A DNA stretch of 64,000 bases, taken from Liquidambar formosana. Lineage: Eukaryota; Streptophyta; Magnoliopsida; Saxifragales; Altingiaceae. The stretch is from the NCBI GenBank assembly GCA_039720395.1, contig CM077820.1, positions 16,762,559 to 16,826,558 on the forward strand, in the 5' to 3' direction. The notes beneath the pieces were generated by a model. That model ran no database searches and had not been told where the DNA came from. It saw only the letters and a list, made by a program, of their open reading frames with translations. The first letter of the stretch is position 1, and every line of letters begins with the position of its first letter. Shown here piece after piece: positions 22,790 to 34,383 of the stretch. The translations under genes were made by a program, and so were the position numbers.

Positions 22790-23859
22790 TATGTTTAGAC
22801 AATTCAGTTGTAATTGACATTATTATTATTGAGATATGATATTCATTCCTTTTGTTTTATTTCATGGGTTGTTTATATCATTTGTACACACATCCTTGTA
22901 ATGTCACCGGGCTTAAATCGACCCACTCACACGGGTGATTCACCTTGGCGCTGAGTTAGTGAGCAAGATGAGACATTTATATCTTTGGCGCCTAGTTGGC
23001 GAGCAAGATATACAGTTGCTATATTATATGTCGCCTTAGATCTAAGATGAGATCTCTATTAGATCGATCATGGAGTTTTTCCATAAACTCTATGTAGCCT
23101 GCTTAATAGCCGAATGTGAGATTTCAGACAGGCGCCAAAAGAGCGACTGGGCTGGAAAATTCAGGTCAGGTGCTTGAGTAGCGACTGGACTAAGATTCGT
23201 ATAGCGTTCTTTTGCTTTTACTTATAGTGACATGCTCATGTTTATGAGTTAAACGCCATAGTATACATTTCATACTGTATGTGTTTTATGTCGACCAATG
23301 GTAGGAGTGATGAATGGATCCCTGCTTCATCACTATGTGAGCCACATGGATCGTTATGATCCAACTTTATACCCTTTTTTACCTGAGATTATGTCATGAA
23401 GAGGATGCTTGATGACACTACTTTAGCGTGTTTTCCAAAGGCCAGGAAATAATTTGGTCTTATGGGGGTATGTCTAGGAAAGCGGTTGAGTTGAATTGAA
23501 TTGGCAGGAGGGCTTAGGGAAGACGATTTGATACTACACCATGTTTTGTGACTCATTAGCTGCAAAGCGTCTATGTCGTATTTTGTTACGATATAAGACA
23601 TGGGTACATTACATATATGGGATACAGCATTGCTTTTATGTTTATATGAGAGATTAGAGAGTGTTTATCCGGTGTTTGATGAATTGTCTAGAGCATATGT
23701 GAGATACTTTCGAGTAATGCGTTCTTGTTAGTTTGGTGATACTTAACATTTACGCTCCTGTAGTTGTATGTTCTTCTCGTGAGGTCGCATGCTCCATTTC
23801 CTGTATGAGGAGATGAATGTTGAGAGATAGAGAAATTATGGAGATAACTCACCCTACGT
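22790..23859 (+). other. Copia 3' untranslated region
   Basis: About 1.07 kb without a recognisable gene. Short direct repeats with GGCGC...GAGTTAGTGAGCAAGAT and GGCGCCTAGTTGGCGAGCAAGAT lie near 22948-23010. Open frames here are incidental. Confidence 0.5.
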
Positions 23860-23873
23860 GGGCGAGTGGGAGA
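23860..23873 (+). other. Copia polypurine tract
   Basis: Purine-rich GGCGAGTGGGAGA directly before the 3' LTR, the position of the plus-strand primer. Confidence 0.55.
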
Positions 23874-24372
23874 TGTTAATATATGGGTCATTGGGTCGTG
23901 ACCTGAACCCATGGTCCGCCCACGTGTGGGTGCTGGACCCAAGTGGTTAAGTGCCCTATTTCATGAGGTTTCCTAATAGTACTTGGAAACCAAGTCCTGC
24001 TAGGGTTTGGACTGTGGAATAGTGGCACATATATATTGAATGTCTCTCTTAGTGATTTAGACAACCCACATCACAGAAATACAGCAGCCTCCATTGTTCT
24101 CTCTCTAGTATTCTCTCTCTAGGATCACCATTGGCCTAGTGGATTTGGTAGTGTGGATTACGTGGGAGGACTCTAGTAGCGATCCCTACGGCTATCACGA
24201 CATTGAAGAGCATACATGGAGGTCAGACTCGCAGTGGAGGAGCAAGCATTCGTGCAGCGGCTACGTGGGGCTCGTAACAACGACCAACAAACTTCCTTGG
24301 GTCTCTTCCGCTTATGGTACATCCTTAGACCCATTATTGAGTGCTATATGCAGTAAATATAGCGTATTTACA
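23874..24372 (+). repeat. 3' LTR of copia element
   Basis: 499 bp, same ends as the 5' LTR, followed by the AAAGG duplication. Confidence 0.95.
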
Positions 24373-24377
24373 AAAGG

Positions 24378-24616
24378 ATTTGCCAATTAATGAGAGTTTA
24401 TTCTCATATATTTGGCAATAGGTTGACATTGTCATTTAATTGAAAGATTTGGCCTTCCATATATAATGATGTGGCTTGACATGTGTTTTGAATATGGGCT
24501 TGACACATGTTACTTGACATATAGGATTTTGACTGGTCAAAAGTGTAAATCGTTGAATTGTTGACTAAAACCAATCAAACGGTGATTTGAGTGTCACCAA
24601 ATTTTCAATGTCTACA
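24378..24616 (-). repeat. LTR of element 2, outer part
   Basis: Continues the LTR after the copia insertion and ends at TGTCTACA (24616); on the minus strand this is the LTR start TGTAGACATTG. Host spacer X_A begins at 24617. Confidence 0.8.
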
Positions 24617-26958
24617 GTACAAACAACATCATGTCTTACATATTCATAACATAGTGTTTATATTCAACAAAAACATATATAATAAGGCTTTCAATTTACC
24701 AGAGTCACAATATATAAGGTGTTAATATTGGGTACTCAATGACCAGCATTTTTAATTTAATAAGAAATTTTAATTTAAGCCCTATATCTTTAATCCAATG
24801 GTCAAAATATTGGATACTTGATATCCGACTAAACCTGCTTTCGAAGTCTAATTGTGTACTGTGACCATTGGATAAAAAATAAATGGTTGAGATTAAAATT
24901 CTTCACCAAAGATAAGTGATCGTTTAAGAGATCATGACTAATTGTGTCAATATACATATACTCTATTTATCTTATAAGAACCTGAATCCATAGGGAAAAA
25001 TTATGGATCATTAAATGATGAAGAAATATCATATTTTTACTTCTTGATTCAAAATTTTCTTCTTTTATCCTAGTTGTATTAAAAAAGACTTTCAATCCAT
25101 TATTAGACTCTCTGTTATTTTTTATTGGAAGTACTACTAACTCATCTTTATATTCAGCCATTATTTTTCCATTAGCTGAATATAATTCTTGCACTTTTTT
25201 TTTTTTTTTAAAAGGATTTTATTACATTCTTCGTAATATATAGTTCTCTTTAATAGCTTCAAAAACGCTTCGATATTTATTATTTTAAATAAGGATGCAA
25301 CTTGATTAGGTTTGCAGCCAAAATGAAATTGAACTGTAGGGCTAGCAATTCGTGTTGGTGGATGTGTTTGTGTCATGTCAAGACGTAGGCATTCAAATAT
25401 ATGTGACAACCCAAACATGTTCGCCAACCTGAACACGATCTGATAAATGACACAACATGATGTGTGTAACCTGTTTAATAATCGAGTTAAGATGGATTCT
25501 GTTTATGTCAATGCGCATGTGGCCTGAATTAATCTATCTACTTATTTAAAAAAATTATTTAACTTTCGGAATCAAAGCAAGATTTGTAAAGTTCACAGCA
25601 CTGAGGAGCTTGCCACTATGGAAAAACTATGCATAACTCTAGTTATATCTGGCCCAATAGCCAGTAATTTTGGAAGGAAAAAATTAAAAAAAGGAAAGAA
25701 GAGAGGCAGATAAAATACGTCTGCTCTTGGGCACTTATCTGGTGCTACCTGAGAAGTAGCACACCTAATTTCTTCATCGGTAAAATTTCGTAGAAGTTGT
25801 GCATTCATTTCAGGCCAAATTTTCTAACTACTTGACTTTGTATTGCCTCAAAATTGGTCAGATTGCTACTTGTAAAAATGGATGAGAAGTAATTCAGTAC
25901 AATGGTCTGCATTCAACTTCTGGGCATAATGGTTCTGTTTGCTGGTAAAGGGGTGGGCAGACATGCAAATTAAGTGTTGCCATTCAATGAACATTAGCCT
26001 TTGGTTCAGCACTCAATAAATTATAAAGCGGGGAGGGGCCAAGCCCCGTGCATGTATGCTATGATCATTCATATGCTATCAACAGTGACGTTTTACTGTA
26101 ATGGCGGTTTTGATTAGCTTTTAATAAGTTTATTAATCTACAGTGATGAGGAGTTTAATTATTGGAATTGAGGAAAGACAAAAGATTGGATATGGCATGG
26201 TGTTGGATATTGAAACCATGAACCATCATTCATTCATTCGTTAATTTGGTTATATGAAGAAAACTTAAGCCAGTCGATCTGATTATTTTCTCCACCACCA
26301 TCATTTGATTGGTTACATGAGATAACTCTTAGGTTAAGTCCAACGAATGGTGGCTATGCTCATGACCTGCAAAGTGAAGGAACATACTCTGTTTTTTTTG
26401 TTTTTTTTATCAGATGAAGGAACTTTACTCTTCTTCGTTGCTCATTAATTGAACTTCTATTTTACCTGAACCTGCGATCCGGATACTCTCATAGCTCAGT
26501 AAGCTAATAGTTAAAATTGAACTATAAGTGAACCAATCCTTCACATAACTCAGCATGCTGCGTTACTTGAACTTGGTGAAGTCCCTTTGTTCGCTTGTCA
26601 TCTTAAATCACAAACCATTATTTGAAATCCAGTAAATGCAAAGTGGGGGTAGATGAATGACAGCCAAATTTAGAATTCAATGGTTATGAGAAACAGAGTA
26701 GGCTCAAGTCTGGACCACAGAACAATTTCAGTTGCAATTCCGAATTTCCCATCGTATATATATATATAATTCATCCTATTCAAGAATTGGGCAACAACTT
26801 CAGTGAGCTAATAGTCGAGTAAGCCAGTAGTTCTTATCTGGGATTTTGCTTCATGAGACCAATAAAAAAAATAAAAATAAAAAAAATAAAAAAAGGTTAA
26901 TATTAAGCTTTCTATTTAATTTGCTGCCATTAATATAAATAGTTAGGATTGCCTTCCA
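24617..26958. repeat. Host spacer X_A (duplicated intergenic DNA)
   Basis: Intergenic, AT-rich. The first part (to about 25900) matches spacers X_B (from 29795) and X_C (from 61575). The later part (25909-26758) is closest to X_D (35329-36202). It contains a LINE fragment but no intact gene. Repeated open frames such as 25161-25436 exist only because the DNA is duplicated. Confidence 0.7.
25561..25910 (-). pseudogene. LINE reverse-transcriptase fragment, copy A
   Basis: Minus-strand translation gives VLNYFSSIFTSSNLTNFEAI, MNAQLLRNFTDEEIRCATSQ, PDKCPRAD and, after frame changes, GKLLSAVNFTNLALIPKV. This matches the opening of plant non-LTR (LINE) reverse transcriptases, where F-T-x-E-E-I and P-D-K-x-P-G-x-D are standard. 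Catalytic parts are absent. It recurs in X_B and X_C, so the insertion predates the duplications. Confidence 0.65.
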
Positions 26959-27430
26959 TCAAATAGGAAAAATTGCTATAGGCAAAATGAAAATTAAAGG
27001 CAAAAAAAAAAAAAGATGGTCTTTCTTTGCTCCAGGTCCCTCAAGCAACCTCAAATCCTGTAGTAAATCCCCCCACCCCACACACACAAAGGAGAGAGAA
27101 GCAACATAGTCTCTTGAGAAGGAAAATTTTGAGATGAAAAACATTGATCAAGATATATACATATATAGTGCAATAGAAATTTTCTTCTTTTCTTTTATTT
27201 ATTTATTGGCGTAACAATATTAGAATTGAATGCACAAAAAACATAAATATATGGTGCATCAACTTCACAACCAAGCATTATCAGTTGAAAAAAATAAATG
27301 GTGCATCAGCTTCAAAATTAAAAATTGATCAAAATTTGAATGTCCTCATGAAAATACAACACTGATAACGATGAAAACCATGACTCGAATTATATATATA
27401 ATGCATATATGTATGGAATTATACATATTA
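26959..27430. other. 3' flank of F-box A
   Basis: AT-rich DNA with short homopolymers and a TATATATA run; no gene seen. It closely matches 58650-59111 downstream of F-box C. Confidence 0.5.
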
Positions 27431-28561
27431 TCAAACTCGAACAAGTGTCTCAATGTATTGAGAAGCTAAATGTATATCATGACCCGCAATAAAATCACAA
27501 AGCTTCTTCAAAGTCTTGTCCTTAAAACTGTAACGCACGGCCTCATGAGGTGTACGCATCACCAAAAACGACTCATCATTGTTTTCTCCCCGAGCAAGAC
27601 AAAGTATAGCCAAACGGCGATACCTCAATTTCGATATGTCAAATTTGCTTCCTCCCAGATCTGAAAATAAAGTTTTGAGTGCACGAAGATCAACTTTGTA
27701 CTTCACAAACCACCCCGAGTAGTCCCTCTTCATCTCATACACAAGAAACTGCGGAGCACAAGCGCCACTGATCAAGATGACATGCAGATGGTCCCGAGAC
27801 GCCCCAAAATACCTAAAACTCCTCACGTTCCAATCTTTAATTTTAGGCATCGCCGTCTCTCCAAGGACTCGTTCTTGGTTGACATCGAAACTGAACACAG
27901 TCATCGATTCTGTAATCCAGTGAACAGCACCATTCCAAAAGACCCCTTTTCTAAAATTTATATAACCAGGTGTAGTGAAAGGATCATCAGTGGCTGGCCT
28001 CCAAGAACGCGTCCGAGACGAATAAATCTCAATCCTATAAAGGACTGGTAAACAAGATATCCACCTAACACATATAGCTTGGTAATCAAGTGATTCACAA
28101 GGATCAAAGGCTAAGATCACACCAACAGCAGCACCAGGCAGTTCGGGTAGTATAGTGAATTGGCGGGTGGTAGGATTGCAGATGTAATAGTCTGGATTGT
28201 TCTTCTCATTCCTTTCCAAACTTTCACAGCACAGTAAGCCATTGCAAGACTGCAAAATGCTGATGGACGGAAGAAGATTTGGGAAAGCGGTGGGAGGGTT
28301 GCCGTCCGGAGGAAGCAAATCTGGGATCGGGGAGGAGGAAGATTTGGACAAGAAGAGGGCGGAGACGGTGGTGGGGTTAGGGTTTAGGAGGCGATAGATA
28401 TCGGGACTAGAAATCAGTTGGAGCCAGTGTTTGGAAACAGATTTGAATCTGAGAAGAGATCTTGCGGGTAACCAACGAAGGATCTCCGTCAAGAGGTCGT
28501 CGTTGCCGGCGATTACATCGGCGGCAGCGACGCTGAAGCGCTGACGGTTCGGAAGACGCAT
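27431..28561 (-). CDS. F-box protein (At5g07610-like), copy A
   Basis: Probable substrate-recognition subunit of an SCF E3 ubiquitin ligase. It is a single exon of 376 residues. The F-box lies at about residues 19-58 (NDDLLTEILRWLPARSLLRF, then SVSKHWLQLISS), which in the family binds SKP1. A plant F-box-associated region follows, with SCNGLLCC (105-112), YYICNPTTRQF (125-135) and GVFWNGAVHWIT. A TATA-like CTATTTAAG lies 48 bp upstream. ATG 28561 is the first in-frame start after it. Copy C has the same length and I count 18 amino-acid differences. Target and expression cannot be read from the sequence. The At5g07610-like name rests on family resemblance. Confidence 0.88.
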   Translation of the reverse strand: MRLPNRQRFSVAAADVIAGNDDLLTEILRWLPARSLLRFKSVSKHWLQLISSPDIYRLLNPNPTTVSALFLSKSSSSPIPDLLPPDGNPPTAFPNLLPSISILQSCNGLLCCESLERNEKNNPDYYICNPTTRQFTILPELPGAAVGVILAFDPCESLDYQAICVRWISCLPVLYRIEIYSSRTRSWRPATDDPFTTPGYINFRKGVFWNGAVHWITESMTVFSFDVNQERVLGETAMPKIKDWNVRSFRYFGASRDHLHVILISGACAPQFLVYEMKRDYSGWFVKYKVDLRALKTLFSDLGGSKFDISKLRYRRLAILCLARGENNDESFLVMRTPHEAVRYSFKDKTLKKLCDFIAGHDIHLASQYIETLVRV

Positions 28562-28608
28562 CTGCTCTGAATCTCTGATTGTTTCGGTGGCCGTGGGGTG
28601 AGACTACG

Positions 28609-28617
28609 CTTAAATAG
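28609..28617 (-). promoter_or_regulatory. TATA-like box of F-box A
   Basis: Minus-strand CTATTTAAG, about 48 bp upstream of the ATG. The same element lies upstream of F-box C (60282-60290), and a variant lies upstream of F-box B (34384-34392). Confidence 0.45.
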
Positions 28618-29204
28618 GTTGCCTTTGACATAGGTTGCGGAGCAAGTTGCCTTTTTTGTTCGTTCGTCTCTGAATAGGAATGTCAATGGTTCGAATCTGC
28701 TACGGTCCGAATCTTGATGCAGTAATAATTAGTTTCTTTTTTTTATTTTTTTCCTAGAATAATAATTAGTTTCCTAGTTCCATAGTGCATAGGGGAAAGA
28801 ACTTCAATGGAATGGTCCTATAAGCCACATGATGCAATTAGCCAATCACAGTCAAGTAAAGTAAGTTTGTTAATATACTTTTTGGCTTTACAATTTCACT
28901 TTGTTTAACTATGGTTGACTTATTGCACCATATGGCCATGTAACGGTCTCATGGAAGTTTTTCTCATGCATAGGAAGTTAATAGTAGTCAAATAAGGGAT
29001 TTCAAATAATAATAGGAGGAAACTAAAAATAATTTGAAGTGATTACGTTTATTCGGTCTCTTTCTTTGGCCTCTCTATCAATTCATTATGTAAAGGCCTG
29101 TAAGCCTGTTTGGTGTAATTGTATTGTAATAAAATACCCATTTAGAATTAAAGAGGTTTGATAATATTTGGATGTTGAAAAATTAGAAGACCTAGAATAT
29201 TCAG

Positions 29205-29320
29205 CAATCCCTGTGGTCAAGTGGTAATACTAAGGTGAGTAGGTGTTTGGATATATTGTGTTTTAAGTTTAATTAAGGATCGATTCCCTTCCATTTTAAA
29301 ATAAAAAAAGCCTTTGATAC
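29205..29320 (+). mobile_element. SINE-like segment, copy A
   Basis: TGGTCAAGTGGTAAT resembles a pol III A box and GGATCGATTCCC a B box, followed by an A-rich stretch. The box spacing (about 60 bp) is longer than usual, so this is tentative. Copy C is at about 60900-61015. Confidence 0.3.
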
Positions 29321-29391
29321 AATAAGAGCTTTTTGTTTATGTAGTGACAGTATCCTGTGATAACATTCATAACCCAAAATCTGATTATATT

Positions 29392-29609
29392 AGGGGTTGT
29401 TTGGCAAACTTGAAAACCTAACCAGCTGAGGATAAAGTCTTGCTAGTTTTGATTTCACACTGTTTCGTAAGTCTGTTTTTCCTACTAAATAGTTCAACCT
29501 TGTTCTGAAAATAAGGCATAAACACAGTTTTTTTCAAACCAACTGTGAATTGATTTACTTAAAAACCAGATAACAGTTATGGACTGAACCCAGTTCCCAA
29601 ACAGGCCCT
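29392..29609. mobile_element. hAT-like MITE upstream of F-box A
   Basis: Imperfect terminal inverted repeats: left AGGGGTTGTTTGGCAAACT, right (reverse complement) AGGGCCTGTTTGGGAACT, the GGCCTGTTTGG-type end of many plant hAT MITEs. No clear 8-bp duplication. The counterpart at 61087-61333 is about 30 bp longer. Confidence 0.5.
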
Positions 29610-30960
29610 TAAACTCACTATAGATGTAGTTCTCTCTACATTTTAAGTCACACTTACTAAATTAGTTGGAATTTGATAGATAACGTCATTCATTAATTTA
29701 TTAATTTAATTCTTTATTAAGTGAAAAAAAGAAAAAGAAAAGAAAAAACACCTTGTTTGTGTTAATTCCAAGTCGAACAATAGCCTAGCATGATAGTACA
29801 AACAACATCATGTCTTACATATTCATAACATAGTGTTTATATTCAACAAAAACATATATATAAGGCTTTCAATTCACCAGTCACAATATATAAGGTGTTA
29901 ATATTGGGTACTCAATAACTAGTTTTTTTAATTTAATAAGAACTTTTAATTTAAGCCCTCTATCTTTAATCCAATGATCAAAATATTGGATACTTGATAA
30001 CTGGCTGAACCTGCTTTCGAAGTCTAATTGTGTACTGTGACCATTGGATCAAAAATAAATGGTTGAGATTAAAATTCTTTACCAAACTTACATAAGTGAT
30101 CAATTAAGAGATCAGGACTAATTGTGTTAATATACATATACTCTATTTATCTTAAAAGAACCTGAATCCATAGGTAAGAATTATGGATCATTAAATGATG
30201 AAGAAATATCATACTTTTACTTCTTGATTCAAATTTTTCTTCAATATTTTCTTCTTTTATCCTAGTTGTATTAAAAAAGACTTCAGATCCATTAATTAGA
30301 CTCTCTGTTATTTTTTATTGGAAGTGCTACGTACTAACTCATTCATATTCAGCCATTATTTTTCCATTAGCTGAATATAATTCATGGATTCTACCAAGGA
30401 AAAAAAAGGAAGGGAAAAAAATGAGGGGAAAAGAAAATGGAAAGAAAAGATAAAATCATATCGAGGCAAAATTATTCTAATTCTTCTTCTTCTTCTTCCA
30501 ATTTTTCATTACAACCAAATAAAATAAAATAAAATTCCTTATATTTTATTTTTTTTCCTTGATAAAATCTGCAAACCAAATAGAGCCTAAAGGATTTTAT
30601 TACATTCTTTGTAATATATAGTTCTCTTTAATAGCTTCAAAAACTTTTCAATATTTATTATTTTAAATAAGGATGCAACTTGATTTGGTTTGCAGCCAAA
30701 ATGGAATTGAACTGTAGGGCTAGCAATTCGTGTTGGTGGATGTGTTTGTGTCGTGTCAAGACATAGGTATTCGAATATATGTGACCCCAAACATGATTCG
30801 TTCATTAATCGTGTCAATTTCACCAACCTGAACACGACCTGATCAAATGACACAACATGACGTATGTAACCTGTTTAATAATCAAGTTAAGATGGATTCT
30901 GTTTATGTCAATGCGCATATGGCCTGAATTAATCTATCTACATATTTAAAAATATTATTT

Positions 30961-31401
30961 AACTTTCGGAATCAAAGCAAGATTTGTAAAGTTCATAGCA
31001 CTGAGGAGCTTGCAACTATGGAAAAACCATGCATAACTCTAGTTATATCGGGCCCAATAGCCAGTAATTTTGGAAGAAGAAAAAAAAAGGGGGGGGAAAG
31101 AAGAGAGGCAGATAAAATACGTCTGCTCCTGGGCACTTATCTGGTGCTACCTGAGAAGTAGCACACCTAATTTCTTCATCAGTAAAATTTCGTAGAAGTC
31201 GTGCATTCATTTCAGGCCAAATTTTCTAACCACTTCTCTTAGTATTGCCTCAAAATTGGTCAGATTGCTACTTGTAAAAATGGATGAGAAGTAATTCAGT
31301 ACAATGGTCTCCAACTGTTCAGTGGTCTCCTTCCAAACCCCATTGCAGTCTCCAAGCTCGACGATGAGCTTCTGGTTGCACCGCTGAACTGTTTTGGAAT
31401 G
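30961..31401 (-). pseudogene. LINE reverse-transcriptase fragment, copy B
   Basis: Same remnant as copy A but about 90 bp longer at its 5' side, adding residues like VQRCNQKLIVELGDCNGVW before the YFSSIFTSS block, again typical of LINE ORF2. Frames are broken. Confidence 0.65.
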
Positions 31402-32060
31402 AAAAAAAAAAAAAAAAAAAAAAAAGGCTATGTTCCTATCACCATGTTTGAGTCATTGAAATGCAGCTTCCATTTTATAATGCAACCCAAAAAATGTAAC
31501 CCAAAATCTATTTCAATTCCTAAAACCCTAAATTAAGTTCCTTTCATCCTCTGCTGCTTGTTCATTAGTGAAGCATGCTGTTGGATGTACTCTTTATGAC
31601 AAATATAAACTGTTACAGAACAAAGAAGAAGAAATGAATGCGCCCTTTGGGTTTTGAATAGCTGAATCATAAGAAACAGGATTATTTGACACTGGAATTG
31701 TATTCCATTTTTGGGGAAAATTGAAACAAAGATGCTTGTAATGGTTTAGTTTGTCAGTATTTGAGCAGACATGCAGATGAGCTATTGCCATTCGATGAAT
31801 ATATTGGCCTTTTGATTTAGCACTCGATAAATTATGAACTGGAGAGGGGCGAGCAAGCCTGGTGCATGTATGCTACGTTCATTTATAAGCTATCAACATT
31901 GAGGTTAGACTGTAATGGTGGTTTTCATTAGCTTTTAATAAGTTATTAATCTTTAATGATAAAGAGCTTATTGGAATAGGGGAAAGACAAAAGATTGGAT
32001 ATGGCATGATGTTGGATACTCAAACCATCATTTTTTTTGCTTCTGTAAAGAAAACTTAAG

Positions 32061-32251
32061 GACTCCTTTGGATAAGCTTCCACTTCATGTTTTTTCCTTT
32101 TCAAAGTGGAAAAATGTAACCTTTTTTTTTTTTTATAGGTTTTTATAGTGCAAACTTTTAAAAGCAACTTTCAAAATTTTTTACACTCTAGACTTTCAAT
32201 TTCTTTTTCTTTTTTTGAAAGTAAAAAGCAAGAAGCTTATCCAAACAAGTC
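32061..32251. mobile_element. Foldback hAT-like MITE, copy B
   Basis: 191 bp with terminal inverted repeats GACTCCTTTGGATAAGCTTC and (reverse complement) GACTTGTTTGGATAAGCTTC, 18 of 20 matching; the interior is T-rich. It is present in X_B and X_C (63623-63814) but absent from the equivalent places in X_A and X_D. Confidence 0.65.
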
Positions 32252-33147
32252 ATAATTTAATTATCTTCTCCAATCTCCACCACCATTATTTGATTGGTTA
32301 CATGAGATACCTCCCAGGTTAAAGTTCAATGAATGGTGGCTGTGCTCATGACCTGCAAAGTGGAGGAACCTACTCTGCTTTGTTATCAATTAATTGAACT
32401 TCTATTTTATTTGCACCTGCAATCTGGATACTCTCACAGCTCAGTAAGCGAACAGTTAAAATTGAACTATAAGCGAACCAATCCTTTGACATGTCTCAGT
32501 AAACCAATAGTTAAACAGAGGTATTTCCGCATTTCAGCAAAGCAATACTCGAACTTGCTTTATAAAGTCCATTTGTAATACTTCTATTTTATTAAGTCAC
32601 AAACCAATCCTTTTGAAATCCGGTAAATGCAAAGTGGGGGTAAATGGAAGACCGCAAAATTAGAATATTCAAGAGTTATGAGAAACAGAGCAGGCTCAAG
32701 TCAGTACCACAGAACAATTTCATGAAGTAGACCATAACAGACTCCTTCGTTTAAAAAAATAAAAAATAAAAAAACCAAAAAAAAATGAAAACGCTTGATT
32801 ACTAGAAAAAACACATATGGTGTATCAACTTCATTACAGACTCCTTCATTTAATGGTGTATCAACTTTACAGCCTCGGACATTAATTACTCCAAAAAAAA
32901 AAAAACATATGGTGCATGAGCTTCAAAATTAAACATTGATCAAAATTTGAACTCATGAAAAGAAGACACTGGCAATAATGAAATCCATGACTTGAACTAT
33001 ATATATAATGTATATACGTGTATGGATGACGATTAGGTAAGCATGTGTCAATATAACTTATATAAACACCCGCATTGGGAATTGTAAGTTAAGAGAGCAT
33101 GTGCTGACCTGATCGAGATTGATATATGTATGTATTTATACGTATTA

Positions 33148-34320
33148 TCACACTTGAGCGAGTGTCTCAATGTATTGAAAAGCTGCAGGACGAGCATGCC
33201 GCACAGTAAAATCACAAAGCTTCTTCAAAGTCTTGTCCTGAAAACGGTAACGCACGACCACCTCGGGCGTACGCATCACCAAGAACGACTCTTCATCCTT
33301 CTCTTCCCTCACAAGACAGAGTATACTCAAATCTCGATACCTCAATTTCGATAGCTCCTCATAATTGTTGGGTCTGATATCTGAAAACAAAGACGAAACC
33401 GCACCAAGATCAACTTTGTACTTCACGAACCACCCCGAGTAATCTCTCTCCATCTCATACACAATAAACCATGGCGGTCGGCCACTGATCAATACACGAT
33501 GCAGATGGCCTCGACACTCCCCGAAATACCTTACGCTCATCCGGTTCCAATCTCGAATCACAGGCATTGGCGTCTCTCCGATTACTCGCTCTTCATCGAC
33601 ATCAAAACTGAAAACACTCTTCTTCCTCACGTTTGTTATCCAGTGAATAGCACCATTCCAATAAACCCCTTTACCAAAATTTATGCCACCAGTCGCAGTG
33701 AAAGATTCACAAGAGACCCTCCAAGAACGTGCCTTTGACGAATAAATCTCAATCCTATGATTGTTAAGCAGAGGATAAGCAAGCCTGACACAAAGAACCT
33801 TGTAATCAGGTGATTTACGAGGATCAAAAGCTAAGATCACACAAGCAACGGTACTGAAAAGATCGGCCTCGAGTTCCGGCAGCAGAGTGAATTGGTGGGT
33901 TGTGGGGTTGTAGATGTAGTAGTTTAATTTATTTTCAGGATATCTATCACAGCAAAGTAAGCCATTGCAGGACTGTAGGATAAAGACCGACGGGAGAAGA
34001 TTTGGGAAAGCGGTGGAAGGCTTGCCGTCGAGAGGAACCACATCGAAAACGGGGCCGCGGGGGTGAGGAGATTTGGGCAAGAAGAGGGCGGAGACGGTGG
34101 GGTTAGGGTTCAGGCGACGAGAGAAATCTTGACTCGAAATCAGTTTGAGCCAGTGTTTGGATACGAATTTGAATTTGAAAAGAGATCTTGTGGGTAAGAG
34201 ACGGAGGATTTCCGTCAAGAGGTCGTCGTTGCCGGCGATTGCATCAGCGGCGGCGGAGAATGTCTGTTGCGCCGTTGAGGGGACGGAAGTTGCGGCTACT
34301 CTGATTCTTTTGGTGGCCAT
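33148..34320 (-). CDS. F-box protein (At5g07610-like), copy B
   Basis: Probable SCF substrate receptor, single exon, 390 residues. The F-box is at about residues 29-68 (NDDLLTEILRLLPTRSLFKF, then VSKHWLKLISS), followed by an F-box-associated region with SCNGLLCC, YYIYNPTTHQF and GVYWNGAIHWIT. The frame is open upstream to 34521, but I choose ATG 34320 (MATKRIRVAA) because a TATA-like CTATTTAAA lies at 34384-34392, between the two starts. It is clearly diverged from copies A and C, so it is an older paralog of the same cluster. Confidence 0.87.
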   Translation of the reverse strand: MATKRIRVAATSVPSTAQQTFSAAADAIAGNDDLLTEILRLLPTRSLFKFKFVSKHWLKLISSQDFSRRLNPNPTVSALFLPKSPHPRGPVFDVVPLDGKPSTAFPNLLPSVFILQSCNGLLCCDRYPENKLNYYIYNPTTHQFTLLPELEADLFSTVACVILAFDPRKSPDYKVLCVRLAYPLLNNHRIEIYSSKARSWRVSCESFTATGGINFGKGVYWNGAIHWITNVRKKSVFSFDVDEERVIGETPMPVIRDWNRMSVRYFGECRGHLHRVLISGRPPWFIVYEMERDYSGWFVKYKVDLGAVSSLFSDIRPNNYEELSKLRYRDLSILCLVREEKDEESFLVMRTPEVVVRYRFQDKTLKKLCDFTVRHARPAAFQYIETLAQV

Positions 34321-34383
34321 CGTATGAGACTCTGCACAAACTACTAGACAAGTGAAGCTCTCGGGGAAAGGGAAATTTATGGG

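Larger units (their letters stand above)
16346..24372 (+). mobile_element. Complete Ty1/copia retrotransposon in the LTR of element 2
   Basis: 8027 bp with two 499-bp LTRs, both TGTTAATATA...TTTACA, flanked by the 5-bp duplication AAAGG (16341-16345 and 24373-24377). The order is primer-binding site, long leader, gag, protease, integrase, RT and RNase H, with integrase before RT, which defines Ty1/copia. I count about 21 differences between the LTRs, mostly C/T or G/A changes (about 96% identity), so insertion is fairly recent, yet gag-pol is broken by stops and frameshifts. Confidence 0.95.
13419..24616 (-). mobile_element. Element 2: Ty3/gypsy retrotransposon, gag and split 5' LTR only
   Basis: The visible parts are the 5' LTR in two pieces (24378-24616 and 15768-16345) around a copia insertion, a primer-binding site and gag to 13419, where element 1 interrupts it. 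The remainder is expected left of the window. LTR ends on the minus strand are TGTAGACATTG and GTGTACA. Outer flank is GTACA at 24617-24621. The combined LTR is about 817 bp. Confidence 0.85.
28618..29794. other. 5' flank of F-box A
   Basis: No gene. Holds a SINE-like segment and a hAT-like foldback element. Matches 60291-61574 upstream of F-box C almost throughout. Confidence 0.55.
29795..33147. repeat. Host spacer X_B
   Basis: Intergenic DNA nearly identical to X_C (61575-64000) through 32437. It contains a LINE fragment, a homopolymer A run (about 31401-31425) and a foldback MITE. From 32440 to 33147 it is AT-rich 3' flank of F-box B with no gene seen. Confidence 0.7.

Noticed and set aside
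25161..25436. Open frame recurring in X_A, X_B and X_C (also 30587-30853 and 62123-62425)
   Set aside because: Ends differ between copies, indels shift the frame, and homopolymer runs lie inside; it is part of repeated spacer DNA.
31594..31791. Open frame of 65 codons with an identical copy at 63156-63353
   Set aside because: Identity extends far beyond the frame into non-coding spacer DNA, so conservation reflects recent duplication and not coding.
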